Positions 9,470-17,551 of a DNA stretch of 64,000 nucleotides are shown in pieces. Both the position numbers and the translations under genes were made by a program. This DNA is from Halalkalicoccus subterraneus (GTDB taxonomy: Archaea; Halobacteriota; Halobacteria; Halobacteriales; Halalkalicoccaceae). Where the stretch lies: the NCBI RefSeq assembly GCF_003697815.1, contig NZ_RDQG01000006.1, positions 62,001 to 126,000 of the forward strand, read 5' to 3'. Within the stretch, counting starts at the first letter, position 1. Each line of letters opens with the position of its first letter. The notes below the pieces were generated by a model, which was not told the DNA's origin, searched no databases, and was given only the letters and a program-made list of their open reading frames with translations.

Positions 9470-9739
9470 TTAGGTGGACACGTGGCTACGCAGCCAGCCA
9501 GGGTCATGACCGGTGCGGTCTATGATATCAGACCGACACGCCGGACAGTAGTCGGGGGTGACTGATTCGTTTCGGGGAACGTACACCGCGCCGCCACACT
9601 TCACGCACGCATCCGCGACGATGGTCGTGCAGTCCGCACAGACGCTGAAGTGGTCAACCGTGAGTTCGCGCAGGGGTTCGAGTTGTTTATCGAGGAGATA
9701 CTCGTCGATGACCGTCTGGCAGTTCTGGCATGGTTTCAT
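9470..9739 (-). CDS. Small multi-CxxC zinc-ribbon protein
   Basis: 89 residues from ATG 9739. Four Cys pairs are visible: CQNC near the start, CADC about residue 34, CVKC about 47 and CPAC about 66, enough for two zinc sites. Such small haloarchaeal proteins are common and mostly uncharacterised; roles in nucleic-acid or protein binding are guesses. The first ten residues of the longer frame (to 9769) are disfavoured because the Cys-rich core starts directly at MKPCQNC. Confidence 0.7.
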   Translation of the reverse strand: MKPCQNCQTVIDEYLLDKQLEPLRELTVDHFSVCADCTTIVADACVKCGGAVYVPRNESVTPDYCPACRSDIIDRTGHDPGWLRSHVST

Positions 9740-9848
9740 GGCGATACATACCATACCTCGTGACCGCACGGTAAATATCTACCCCGAAACAGAACTGGTC
9801 ACCGAAATCCGAACGAACTGTACGTACGACCAATCGTTTGGCGTGTAT

Positions 9849-10227
9849 AGTGAACTACCCCGTCCTACCGCGCTCGGGGCTACCGGCCCCTCGCTTCTTG
9901 AGGGCGGGGCTTCCTGTTTCTGTGTCGGAATTTATACCCAAAGGCACAGGGATTCCAGACTCCGCAGGCGATTTCCCTTGACGGGCGATTCGGAGTGTCC
10001 CGCTCCTACCAACTCGACACTCGGGCCACACGACCGATGCAGGCGTGTTCTTGCCTTTGAACATCGGACGCATCGTGGTGAGCATCTTACTACCCTGTTC
10101 GACCGCGCGGGTAGTAATTATATTGATATATTTTGTTTCAAAGACGATGACGACGGGCGTATCCCCTCCCTACTCGCTTCGCTCGTTGAGGAAGGAGCCT
10201 TACCCGCCTGCGGTTCAGGTAAAACAG
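9849..10227 (-). mobile_element. Decayed non-autonomous IS1341-type (IS200/IS605) element, copy 1
   Basis: The minus strand keeps the tail of a tnpB-like sequence out of frame (VGAGHSESPVKGN in one frame, ETGSPALKKR in another), then the element end with AGTGAACTAC at 9849-9858. The far side keeps a GCTCGTTGAGGAAGGAGCCTTA block at about 10181-10202 and GGTTCAGGTAAAACAG ending at 10227. The same pieces occur in the same order at 13978-14239, so both are internally deleted relics. No transposase remains. The right end of tnpB elements encodes the guide (omega/re) RNA in active systems, so a residual RNA cannot be excluded. Confidence 0.66.
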
Positions 10228-10251
10228 ACCAGTGGTATCACGACACTCGGA

Positions 10252-10260
10252 AGTGTTATC
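10252..10260 (+). promoter_or_regulatory. cspA promoter element (copy 1)
   Basis: AGTGTTATC lies exactly 27 bases upstream of the cold-shock ATG at 10288. The same nine bases occur at the same distance before the second cold-shock gene (54316-54324 minus). This spacing fits a TATA-type element giving a leader of about ten bases. Confidence 0.6.
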
Positions 10261-10280
10261 AGTCACTGGAGACTACAGTT

Positions 10281-10296
10281 GTTTGTAATGGCAAAC
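10281..10296 (+). promoter_or_regulatory. Hairpin over the cspA start codon (copy 1)
   Basis: GTTTGT-AATG-GCAAAC can fold as a six-pair stem (one G-U) with the start codon inside the loop. The second cold-shock gene has the same structure with a perfect stem. A possible RNA switch controlling initiation; inferred only from the sequence. Confidence 0.45.
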
Positions 10297-10494
10297 GGAA
10301 CGGTTGATTTCTTCAACGATACTGGCGGCTACGGTTTCATTTCGACTGATGACGGCGACCTCGACGACGACGAAGACGTCTTCTTCCACATGGAGGATGT
10401 CGGCGGAGAGGACCTGACAGAAGGTACTGATGTCGAGTTCGACATCGAGTCCTCCCCGAAGGGACCTCGTGCGGCGAACGTCGTCCGACAGTAA
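10288..10494 (+). CDS. cspA: Cold-shock protein, CspA family
   Basis: 68 residues, a single cold-shock (OB-fold) domain. RNP1-like GGYGFIS at 13-19 and RNP2-like VFFHMEDV at 31-38 are intact. An acidic insert (DDGDLDDDED, 21-30) between them is longer than in the copy at 54094. Binds single-stranded RNA or DNA, probably as an RNA chaperone in the cytoplasm. A longer frame to 10045 is only read-through of the mobile-element relic upstream. Confidence 0.92.
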   Translation: MANGTVDFFNDTGGYGFISTDDGDLDDDEDVFFHMEDVGGEDLTEGTDVEFDIESSPKGPRAANVVRQ

Positions 10495-10703
10495 TACCGA
10501 GACACACTCGTCGCTCACAGCGACAAACACTACCTTCGATTTTTCGAACGATTACACGTTCCAGCTGAGGCTCTCTTTCTTCGAGGAGAGAGTCCCGCCG
10601 TTTACCCCGGGGAGGATGGCACGTATCCCTGAGAGCATTGACCGACTAGAATATCGACGGAGCCGTTCGGTGCCGTTTGACTGTTCCCCGTGTTGCGGTT
10701 CCC

Positions 10704-11246
10704 TCAGACGAGCAGGTAGTTATCGAGGACGAACTGGTAATCGACGAACAGGTACAACGCCGCCAGGATAGACTGAAAGGAGAGCGAGCCGAGAACGGAG
10801 AGAACGACAAAGGTTCGTCCGTTCATATCGGAGAGTCCGGCTGGGATCGTCAACAGACCGCGCACGAACAACATCGTGTTGCTGACCGGGACGGCGACCG
10901 GGCCCCAGCGATCGAACCAGCCGTCGACCCGTTCGAGCCGGGATTCGGTCACCGGAACCCACGATTTCTGGAGGATGTAGTTCCGGCCCGCCCGGCGGAC
11001 GAGACGGAACAGGAGGAACTGCCCGACCGTCGTCCCGACGACCACCACCGCGACGATCGCGATCACGTCGGGAACCGACGACCCGATCAACAGGAGTGCG
11101 CTCGGGACGACCAGTTCGCTCGGCATGAACCGCAGCATCATCGTCCCCTCGAGGACGCTGATACCGAACAGGACGACGAGGGCGAACTCCGAGGTAAACA
11201 GCATCTCGACCTCCGTCGGGACGTGGTCGAGCTGCAGCGGATCCAT
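10704..11246 (-). CDS. DedA/VTT-domain membrane protein
   Basis: 180 residues with about five hydrophobic segments. It matches the DedA (SNARE-associated/VTT) family: an early FALVVLFGISVLEG segment, PSELVVPSALLL, and the FVRGLLTIPAG motif near residue 130, close to the family's F-x-R-x-x-x-P-x-x-A-G. DedA proteins act in lipid or undecaprenyl-phosphate recycling in bacteria, so a carrier-lipid role beside glycan genes is plausible but not shown. Confidence 0.82.
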   Translation of the reverse strand: MDPLQLDHVPTEVEMLFTSEFALVVLFGISVLEGTMMLRFMPSELVVPSALLLIGSSVPDVIAIVAVVVVGTTVGQFLLFRLVRRAGRNYILQKSWVPVTESRLERVDGWFDRWGPVAVPVSNTMLFVRGLLTIPAGLSDMNGRTFVVLSVLGSLSFQSILAALYLFVDYQFVLDNYLLV

Positions 11247-11305
11247 TGCTAATTCGTTGGAGGGGAGCCGGAGTTAAACCTTCTCTCTTCCTGAACGCGA
11301 CCGGT

Positions 11306-12325
11306 TCACGCCACTGTTCGCGCGCTAAAGGCCGCCATCGAACTACCGCCGATGACCACTGGCAGCCAGTAGATCGCCCCGCGGTAGATGACGACCGCCG
11401 CGGTGACAGTTGCGGCGGGAAGTCCGGTCGTCGGGACGAGCAGCGCGACGAACGCGGCCTCGATGCCGCCGAGCCCGCCCGGCAACGGGGTCGCGCCGGC
11501 GAGGTTTCCAAGGGGGATCACGAAGACGAGGATGTGCACTGGAACGCTGTGGCCGAGGGCCGCGAACGCAGCCAGCAGTGCGGCCGCCTGCAGCAGCCAC
11601 CCCACCGTCGACAGACCGAACGCCACGGCCAGTCGACGGCGCTGGACTGCCATTCGCTCGATGTGGGCGAAGAACCGCCGCAGTCGCTGGGAGACGTCCT
11701 CGGCGATGGCGTCTGAATCGGACCCGCCGACCGGGAGCCGCACGACCGCAGCCGCAGCCGCCCCCGAAAGGCGGGCGACGATCGCTTCTTGGTAGCGCCA
11801 GACGAGATACAGCAGGACCGTGACGCTTGCGACGATGACGATCGCCGACTGGACGGCGACCGCCAACCGCCCGCCGATGGTGGCCGTCGTCGCGTAGTAG
11901 CCGACGCCGACGGCGATCAACGAGAGCGATGAAACGACGTTGAGGGCGTCGACGGTTGCGATCCCGGCCAGCCCTGTCTCGTAACGTGCGTCCGAGACCT
12001 TCGAGATGAGTAGCGCCGCGATCGGTTCGCCGCCGGCCTGCCCGAACGGCGTCACGTTGTTGGCGAAGACGGCCGCAGCGTAGACGAGCAGCGACCGGCC
12101 GGTCGGGAGATCGACGCCGAGGGTTCCCAGCACCGTCTGAAGCACGAACCCCCACGCGCCCAGCCATAGGACGGCACAGCCGACCGATACGGCGACTAGT
12201 AACGGGTCGGCGGTCGCCAGCGCTTCGAGGACGTCACCGGCACCGACGACGGCGAACAGGCCGGCAATGAGGGCAAACGCCCCCATGAACCCGACGACCA
12301 ACGCCCGCCAGTTCCGGCGTTCCAT
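11306..12325 (-). CDS. Flippase-like UPF0104 / LPG-synthase-TM membrane protein
   Basis: 339 residues from ATG 12325 (MERRNWRALV), about eight helices. The TPFGQAGGEP and GNLAGATPLPGGLGGIEA motifs are characteristic of the lysylphosphatidylglycerol-synthase transmembrane (UPF0104) family. Family members may move lipids or lipid-linked sugars. It is divergent from a sulfatase-superfamily gene at 12426, 100 bases away; the relative at 33446 also has such an enzyme close by. Confidence 0.85.
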   Translation of the reverse strand: MERRNWRALVVGFMGAFALIAGLFAVVGAGDVLEALATADPLLVAVSVGCAVLWLGAWGFVLQTVLGTLGVDLPTGRSLLVYAAAVFANNVTPFGQAGGEPIAALLISKVSDARYETGLAGIATVDALNVVSSLSLIAVGVGYYATTATIGGRLAVAVQSAIVIVASVTVLLYLVWRYQEAIVARLSGAAAAAVVRLPVGGSDSDAIAEDVSQRLRRFFAHIERMAVQRRRLAVAFGLSTVGWLLQAAALLAAFAALGHSVPVHILVFVIPLGNLAGATPLPGGLGGIEAAFVALLVPTTGLPAATVTAAVVIYRGAIYWLPVVIGGSSMAAFSARTVA

Positions 12326-12425
12326 ACCGTATAGGAGACCCGAGTCCCCTTTCAACCATCTGATTTCGACGCCGATCCGCCGGATGTCGACCGATTTATC
12401 GCCGTCCGGGCCCGACCACCGGGCG

Positions 12426-13982
12426 ATGGGCCGTCAGCAGCCGTCCAACGTTCTGTTCGTCGTCCTCGATACGGTTCGGAAAGACCACCTCACGCCGTAC
12501 GGCTACGACCGCCCGACGACGCCGGAACTGGGGACCTTCGCCGAGGAAGCGACCGTCTTCGAGTCGGCCGTCGCGCCCGCGCCGTGGACGCTCCCCGTTC
12601 ACGCCTCGATGTTCACCGGGCTGTACCCGAGCCAGCATGGCGCCGACCAGGAAAGCCCGTATCTGGAGGACGCCCCGACGCTCGCGTCGGTCCTCTCCAA
12701 TGCGGGCTACGACACGGCGTGTTACTCCTCGAACGCCTGGATCACGCCCTACACCGAACTCACGCGCGGGTTCGACGAGCAGGACTCGTTTTTCGAGGTC
12801 CTTCCCCAGGACCTGCTCTCGGGGCCACTCGCGCGCGCATGGCGGCTGGTCAACGACAACGAGCGCCTCAACGACATCGCGACCCGGCTCGTCAGGCTGG
12901 GTGCTCAGGTCCACGCCACACTCGCAAGCGGCGAGGGCGCCGACTCGAAGACCCCGGCGGTGATCGACCGGACGAAGTCCTTTATCGAGGGAAGCGACAG
13001 CGAGGCGGGGTGGTTCGCGTTCGTCAACCTGATGGACGCCCACTTGCCCTATTACCCCCCCGAGGAGCAGCGCGAGGCGTTCGCCCCAGGTGTCGATCCC
13101 TCGACTGTGTGCCAGAACTCCAAGGAGTACAACTCCGGGGCGCGCGACATCGACGACGAGGAGTGGGAATCGATTCGAGGGCTGTACGACGCTGAACTCG
13201 CTCACATGGACGCCGAACTCGGGCGGCTGTTCGCGTGGCTGCGCGAGACCGGCCAGTGGGAGGACACCACCGTAATCGTCTGTGCGGATCACGGCGAACT
13301 CCACGGCGAACACGACCTCTATGGCCACGAGTTCGCCCTCTACGACGAGCTGATCAACGTCCCACTGCTCGTGAAACACCCCGATCTCGATGCCGGGCGG
13401 AACGAGGAGTTGGTCGAACTGCTCGACCTGTATCACACGACGCTCGATTCGCTTTCGGCCGATACCGACGGTATGCCGGGCGCAGTCGAGTTCGACCCCA
13501 CCCGGTCGCTGCTGTCGAGCGAGTACCGGGCGTTCGAGCGCGTCGATTCACCCGATATCGGCCAGCAAGCGGTTCTCGGCAGCGACGGCGAGGACGAGGA
13601 CTACGCCTTCGTCGAGTACGCCCAACCAGTGATCGAACTCCACCATCTGGAGGAGAAGGCGAGCGAAGCCGGGATCACCCTGCCCGACGATCACCGAGCC
13701 TACGCCCGGATGCGCGCCGCTCGCGGGGCGGACGCGAAGTACGTCCGGGCCGACCGTATCCCCGACGAGGGCTATCGACTCGACGAGGATCCCGAGGAAC
13801 GCTCATCACTCACACCCGAGGGTGACGAGCGGGTTGCGGCCGCCGAGCGGGCGCTCTCGCGGTTCGAGGGCGAGGTCGGCGGGGCGTGGACCACGCCCGC
13901 GGAGGTGAACGCCGAGGAGGCACTCGACGAGGCCGACGCGGAAACCAAGGACCGCCTGCGAGAACTGGGGTATCTGGAGTGA
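12426..13982 (+). CDS. Sulfatase-superfamily hydrolase with Thr nucleophile motif
   Basis: 518 residues from ATG 12426 (MGRQQPSN). Metal ligand region VVLDTVRKD at 12-20, then WTLPVHASMFTG with Thr55, and CADHGELHGE about residue 283. The formylglycine sulfatase signature C/S-x-P-x-R is replaced by T-L-P-V-H, so classic formylglycine chemistry is unlikely; a phosphodiesterase or phospho-group transferase with Thr nucleophile fits better. The C-terminus RLRELGYLE matches the other two paralogues. The stop codon lies within the first bases of the mobile-element relic. Confidence 0.82.
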   Translation: MGRQQPSNVLFVVLDTVRKDHLTPYGYDRPTTPELGTFAEEATVFESAVAPAPWTLPVHASMFTGLYPSQHGADQESPYLEDAPTLASVLSNAGYDTACYSSNAWITPYTELTRGFDEQDSFFEVLPQDLLSGPLARAWRLVNDNERLNDIATRLVRLGAQVHATLASGEGADSKTPAVIDRTKSFIEGSDSEAGWFAFVNLMDAHLPYYPPEEQREAFAPGVDPSTVCQNSKEYNSGARDIDDEEWESIRGLYDAELAHMDAELGRLFAWLRETGQWEDTTVIVCADHGELHGEHDLYGHEFALYDELINVPLLVKHPDLDAGRNEELVELLDLYHTTLDSLSADTDGMPGAVEFDPTRSLLSSEYRAFERVDSPDIGQQAVLGSDGEDEDYAFVEYAQPVIELHHLEEKASEAGITLPDDHRAYARMRAARGADAKYVRADRIPDEGYRLDEDPEERSSLTPEGDERVAAAERALSRFEGEVGGAWTTPAEVNAEEALDEADAETKDRLRELGYLE

Positions 13983-14239
13983 ACTACTCTACCGCTCGCC
14001 TGACGGCTCGCGCTTGAGGGTAGGGCTTCCTGCTTCCACGACGCGCTTTGCAGATACGGATGTATCCACAGGGAGCGCAGTCTCCACAGGCGTTGATTCG
14101 GAGCGTCCCGCCCCTAACCGCTTCTTGATACCGCGAGAAAGGATGTTCCACGCCGCATTCGCGTCTCTATCCGCTTCGAACCTACACGTCGTCGCTCGTT
14201 GAGGAAGGGGCCTTAGCGCCTCGATTCAGGTAAGACAGT
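13978..14239 (-). mobile_element. Decayed non-autonomous IS1341-type element with tnpB tail, copy 2
   Basis: On the minus strand an open frame (about 14202 to the TAG at 13989) encodes a TnpB C-terminus: CRFEADRDANAAWNILSRG, then SESTPVETALPVDTSVSAKR and GSPTLKREPSGER. The rest of tnpB is gone. GCTCGTTGAGGAAGGGGCCTTA lies just upstream and GATTCAGGTAAGACAG ends at 14239, as in copy 1. The zinc-finger Asp/Asn residues are kept but the RuvC core is absent, so it is not a nuclease. Confidence 0.78.
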
Positions 14240-14276
14240 CGGAAGCGATTCCGACCCGAGCGGGTCGAAACCAACA

Positions 14277-15170
14277 GTGATAGGTGGGCGCGAGGGGAAC
14301 TTCGAGCAACGAATGGAGGACCACCGCTTTCTCGAATCCGACTGGGACTACTGCGTGGTGCTCGACGCGTGTCGCTACGACGTCTTCAGCGAGATCTACG
14401 ACGAGTACCTCGACGGCACGCTCGAAAAACGCCGGAGCAACGCTTCCTCGACGCCGGAGTGGGCCTATCGGACCTTTACCGACAGCCACGACATCGCGTA
14501 CTTCTCGGGCAACCCCTTCATCAACAACCTCGGTATCCCGCTGAACGAACTCAAGTGGGGGGCCAGCTGTGACTACGAGTGGGCCGCCGCGGATCACATC
14601 AGCGAGGTGTTCGATGTCTGGAAACACGGCTGGGACGACGATCTCGGCACGGTTCCCCCCGAGAGCCTCGCAGCGTCGTTTCGTGAACACCCTGAGGCCA
14701 TCGAGCGTGCCGACCGGACGGTACTGCACTACATGCAGCCCCACGCACCCTATCTCGGGCGCGGGAAGGGACAGAAGCTCAAGCAGATCCGCAAGGGGAT
14801 CGACCGACAGGGCCAACAGGAAGCGAGTGCCGATGGCGGGGGTGCGCTGTCGTCGGTCAGTGACGCCGTCCGCCCGAAAGTCGAGAGCGCACTCGATGGC
14901 AGCAAGCTCGCCCAGAAGGCGGGGTTGTGGCTCGAACTTGATCCCGCCGATCTGGTGCGCAACGGCACCCGCGAGGCGGCCATGGAGCTCTACGAGGAGA
15001 ACCTCCGGATCGCCCTCGAATCGGTCGCCGACCTCGTGGACGATCTCGATGGTCGGGTGATCGTCACCGCCGACCACGGCGAGGCCTTCGGCGAACAGGG
15101 AGTCTGGGAGCACCACATCGAGACGCACATTCCGCCGCTCGTCGAGGTGCCGTGGCTCGAACTCGAGTGA
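14277..15170 (+). CDS. Short sulfatase/alkaline-phosphatase-superfamily protein
   Basis: 297 residues from GTG 14277; ATG 14313 is an alternative start. It opens with WDYCVVLDACRYDVF (metal ligand and probable nucleophile region) and closes with VIVTADHGEAFGE near residue 260, the superfamily's second metal-binding site. It is much shorter than the other hydrolases here and lacks their WTxPxHASxFTG motif, so it is a separate subfamily. Probably acts on envelope glycans or lipids; substrate unknown. It starts 38 bases after the mobile-element relic. Confidence 0.76.
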   Translation: MIGGREGNFEQRMEDHRFLESDWDYCVVLDACRYDVFSEIYDEYLDGTLEKRRSNASSTPEWAYRTFTDSHDIAYFSGNPFINNLGIPLNELKWGASCDYEWAAADHISEVFDVWKHGWDDDLGTVPPESLAASFREHPEAIERADRTVLHYMQPHAPYLGRGKGQKLKQIRKGIDRQGQQEASADGGGALSSVSDAVRPKVESALDGSKLAQKAGLWLELDPADLVRNGTREAAMELYEENLRIALESVADLVDDLDGRVIVTADHGEAFGEQGVWEHHIETHIPPLVEVPWLELE

Positions 15171-15318
15171 TCGTATAGAAACTCCACCAAAAACGGCTGA
15201 ACGATCTATTATATCCGATTATATTTAGTATACAATATATCTCTGATAAGCCCAACTCGCGCCCGGGACTGAAAATGTTCATAAGTGCCCTATCGACTAC
15301 TACCCAGTACGAGGAAGG

Positions 15319-16290
15319 ATGGACGTCAGTCACTACTTCGAGTTCGAGCGCTACGTTACTGGCGGGATACAGGAGTCGGTCAGACACCAGCGCAAGATGC
15401 ACGACCGGCTCGGTATCGACCGAGTGACGGATCCGGATCTCGACTCGGACGTCCTTCATCTCAACCTGATGGGGCCGCGCTCGGTCTGGTACGCGAAGCG
15501 CGCCCGGGACCGCGGCGTGCCGGTCGTCGCTCACACCCACGTGACCGCGGAGGACTTCGGCGGCAGTTTCCGATTGACCGACCGCCTCGCGGGGCCGCTC
15601 AGGCCGTACCTCGAGCGGGCGTACGGGCTGGCCGACGCGCTGATCTGCCCCTCCGAGTACAACCGCCGTCTCATCCGCGGGTACACCGACCGGCCGACGA
15701 CGGTGATCTCAAACGGGGTCGACCGCGAGAAACTCGCCGGTTTCGAGGGATTCGAAGCGACGTACCGCGAGCGCTACGACCTCGATTCGCCGACGGTCTT
15801 CACCGTCGGCCACGTGATGAAGCGAAAAGGGCTCGAGACGTTCGTCGAGACGGCCCGGCGGATGCCCGAGTTGGACTTCGCCTGGTTCGGTCCCCTCGAC
15901 CGCCGGCTGAAGGGACGCGAGACGAAACGCTTGATCGACGGCTCGCCCGATAACTGCGTGTTCACCGGTTACATCGACGACATCCGCGGCGCGTACGCCG
16001 CCGGCGACGTCTTCTTCTTCCCGACTCATGAGGAGAACGAGGGGATCGCGCTGCTGGAGGCGATGACGACCGCTCACCCGGTTCTCGTTCGGGACATCGA
16101 GACGTTCTCGTGGCTCGAAGACGGCCACGACTGCCTGAAGTCGACGGGGTCGTTCGCGGACGACCTCGAACGGCTAAAGGACTTGACGCTGCGCGATCGA
16201 CTCGGGGAGAACGCCGCCCGGACCAGCGAGCGGTTCGCCCTCTCGGAGACGGCCGGGCAACTGAACGCACTGTACGAGGCGGTGGTCTGA
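15319..16290 (+). CDS. Glycosyltransferase family 4
   Basis: 323 residues, a compact GT-B enzyme. The N-terminal half has DVLHLNLMGPRS and VPVVAHTHV; the donor half has VISNGVDREKL, FTVGHVMKRKGLETF and the E-x7-E signature in HEENEGIALLEAM. It ends exactly where the next glycosyltransferase begins (TGA then ATG), so the pair is co-translated. Expected to extend a surface glycan in the cytoplasm. Confidence 0.9.
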   Translation: MDVSHYFEFERYVTGGIQESVRHQRKMHDRLGIDRVTDPDLDSDVLHLNLMGPRSVWYAKRARDRGVPVVAHTHVTAEDFGGSFRLTDRLAGPLRPYLERAYGLADALICPSEYNRRLIRGYTDRPTTVISNGVDREKLAGFEGFEATYRERYDLDSPTVFTVGHVMKRKGLETFVETARRMPELDFAWFGPLDRRLKGRETKRLIDGSPDNCVFTGYIDDIRGAYAAGDVFFFPTHEENEGIALLEAMTTAHPVLVRDIETFSWLEDGHDCLKSTGSFADDLERLKDLTLRDRLGENAARTSERFALSETAGQLNALYEAVV

Positions 16291-17439
16291 ATGCGGATCG
16301 GCTTTTTCACCGACAGCTACTTCCCGGAGATCGACGGCGTGACCTACACCATCGACCTCTGGCGCGAACGGCTGGAGGACGCCGGCCACGAGGTGTCCGT
16401 CGTCTATCCCGACGGCGATTACGACCCCGACGAGCGCGAGTACCCCGTCGCGTCGCTGCCGAACCCCTTCTATGCCGGTTACAACGTCCCGCTGTTCAGA
16501 CGCCCCTCGACGCTACCCGAACTCGATATCGTCCACTGTCACGGACCGGCTTCGGTCGGGCTACTGGGGCGCTATTACGCTTACAAACACGATCTACCGT
16601 CGATCTACACGCATCACACACCCCTCGAGGAGTACTTCCACCAGAGCCTCGGCTCGCGGTGTGCGGCGTGGCCGTTGAAAAAGGCCTACGTCCCGCTGGA
16701 GAACGCCTTCCTGCGTAGTTTCGATGTGGTGACCGCCTCGACCGAGCGGATCGACCGTGACGTCGACCACGTGAAACTGCCCGTCGGGATCGACATGGAC
16801 TTCTTCCAGTCTGCCGAGGAGGACTGGTATCCGGATCGGACCGTGATCGGCTACAGCGGTCGTCTCAGTATGGAGAAAAACGTCAGCGAGCTCCTTCGCC
16901 TCGCCGACCGACTGCCGGAGTACGACTTCGTCATCGTCGGCGAAGGGCCCTTCAGGGAGTCCCTCGAACGCGAGGCCCCGGGGAACGTCCAGCTCCGATC
17001 GTTCCTTCCGCGCGAGCAACTGCCGGTCTTTTACAGCTCCATCGACGTCTTCGTCACCGCTTCGACCGCCGACACGCTCGGGCTCTCAACGCTGGAGGCG
17101 AACGCCTGTGGGACCCCGGTCGCCGCGGTCGACGCCCCGCCGTTCGACCGCACGATCGAACCCGAAAACGGCGAGCGCTTCGAGCCGGGCGACGTGACCT
17201 CGATGATCGACTGCGTCGAGCGGTGTCTCGAATCGGACAAGCCGACCCGTGCGGCCGTCGAACGCTACTCGGCCGACCGGACCATCGACCTCCTTGAGTC
17301 CCTTTACTCGAGCATCGCGCCCTCACATTCCCGGTCGACCGACGGCGGTTCGGGTCCGGTCGTCGAACGCGAGACGCTGTTCGATCATCCGGCCTCGCTC
17401 GCCCGGCGCGTTCGAGATCTCCGGGAAAACGCCGATTAA
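16291..17439 (+). CDS. Glycosyltransferase family 4
   Basis: 382 residues, starting immediately after the stop of the preceding GT4. It shows MRIGFFTDSYFPEIDGVTY, HCHGPASVGLL and THHTPLEEY in the acceptor half, GYSGRLSMEKN and VGEGPFRESL in the donor half, and DTLGLSTLEANACGTPV as the E-x7-E signature. The layout resembles mannosyl- or sulfoquinovosyltransferase-like GT4 enzymes. The last 35 residues are a variable tail. Confidence 0.9.
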   Translation: MRIGFFTDSYFPEIDGVTYTIDLWRERLEDAGHEVSVVYPDGDYDPDEREYPVASLPNPFYAGYNVPLFRRPSTLPELDIVHCHGPASVGLLGRYYAYKHDLPSIYTHHTPLEEYFHQSLGSRCAAWPLKKAYVPLENAFLRSFDVVTASTERIDRDVDHVKLPVGIDMDFFQSAEEDWYPDRTVIGYSGRLSMEKNVSELLRLADRLPEYDFVIVGEGPFRESLEREAPGNVQLRSFLPREQLPVFYSSIDVFVTASTADTLGLSTLEANACGTPVAAVDAPPFDRTIEPENGERFEPGDVTSMIDCVERCLESDKPTRAAVERYSADRTIDLLESLYSSIAPSHSRSTDGGSGPVVERETLFDHPASLARRVRDLRENAD

Positions 17440-17497
17440 CCCCTCCATCTCGGCCGGTTGGGTCTGGCCTCGATCGCGTCCTCCTCTCATCACACCG

Positions 17498-17507
17498 TAT
17501 ATATAAT
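17498..17507 (+). promoter_or_regulatory. TATA-box-like element
   Basis: TATATATAAT stands about 45-54 bases upstream of ATG 17552 in an otherwise G+C-rich spacer, implying transcription start near 17530 and a short leader. A haloarchaeal-type core promoter for the membrane protein gene. Confidence 0.5.
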
Positions 17508-17551
17508 CTATCGAAAGGGCTATCCTCCTCGGTCGGTTCCCCACTGTATCG

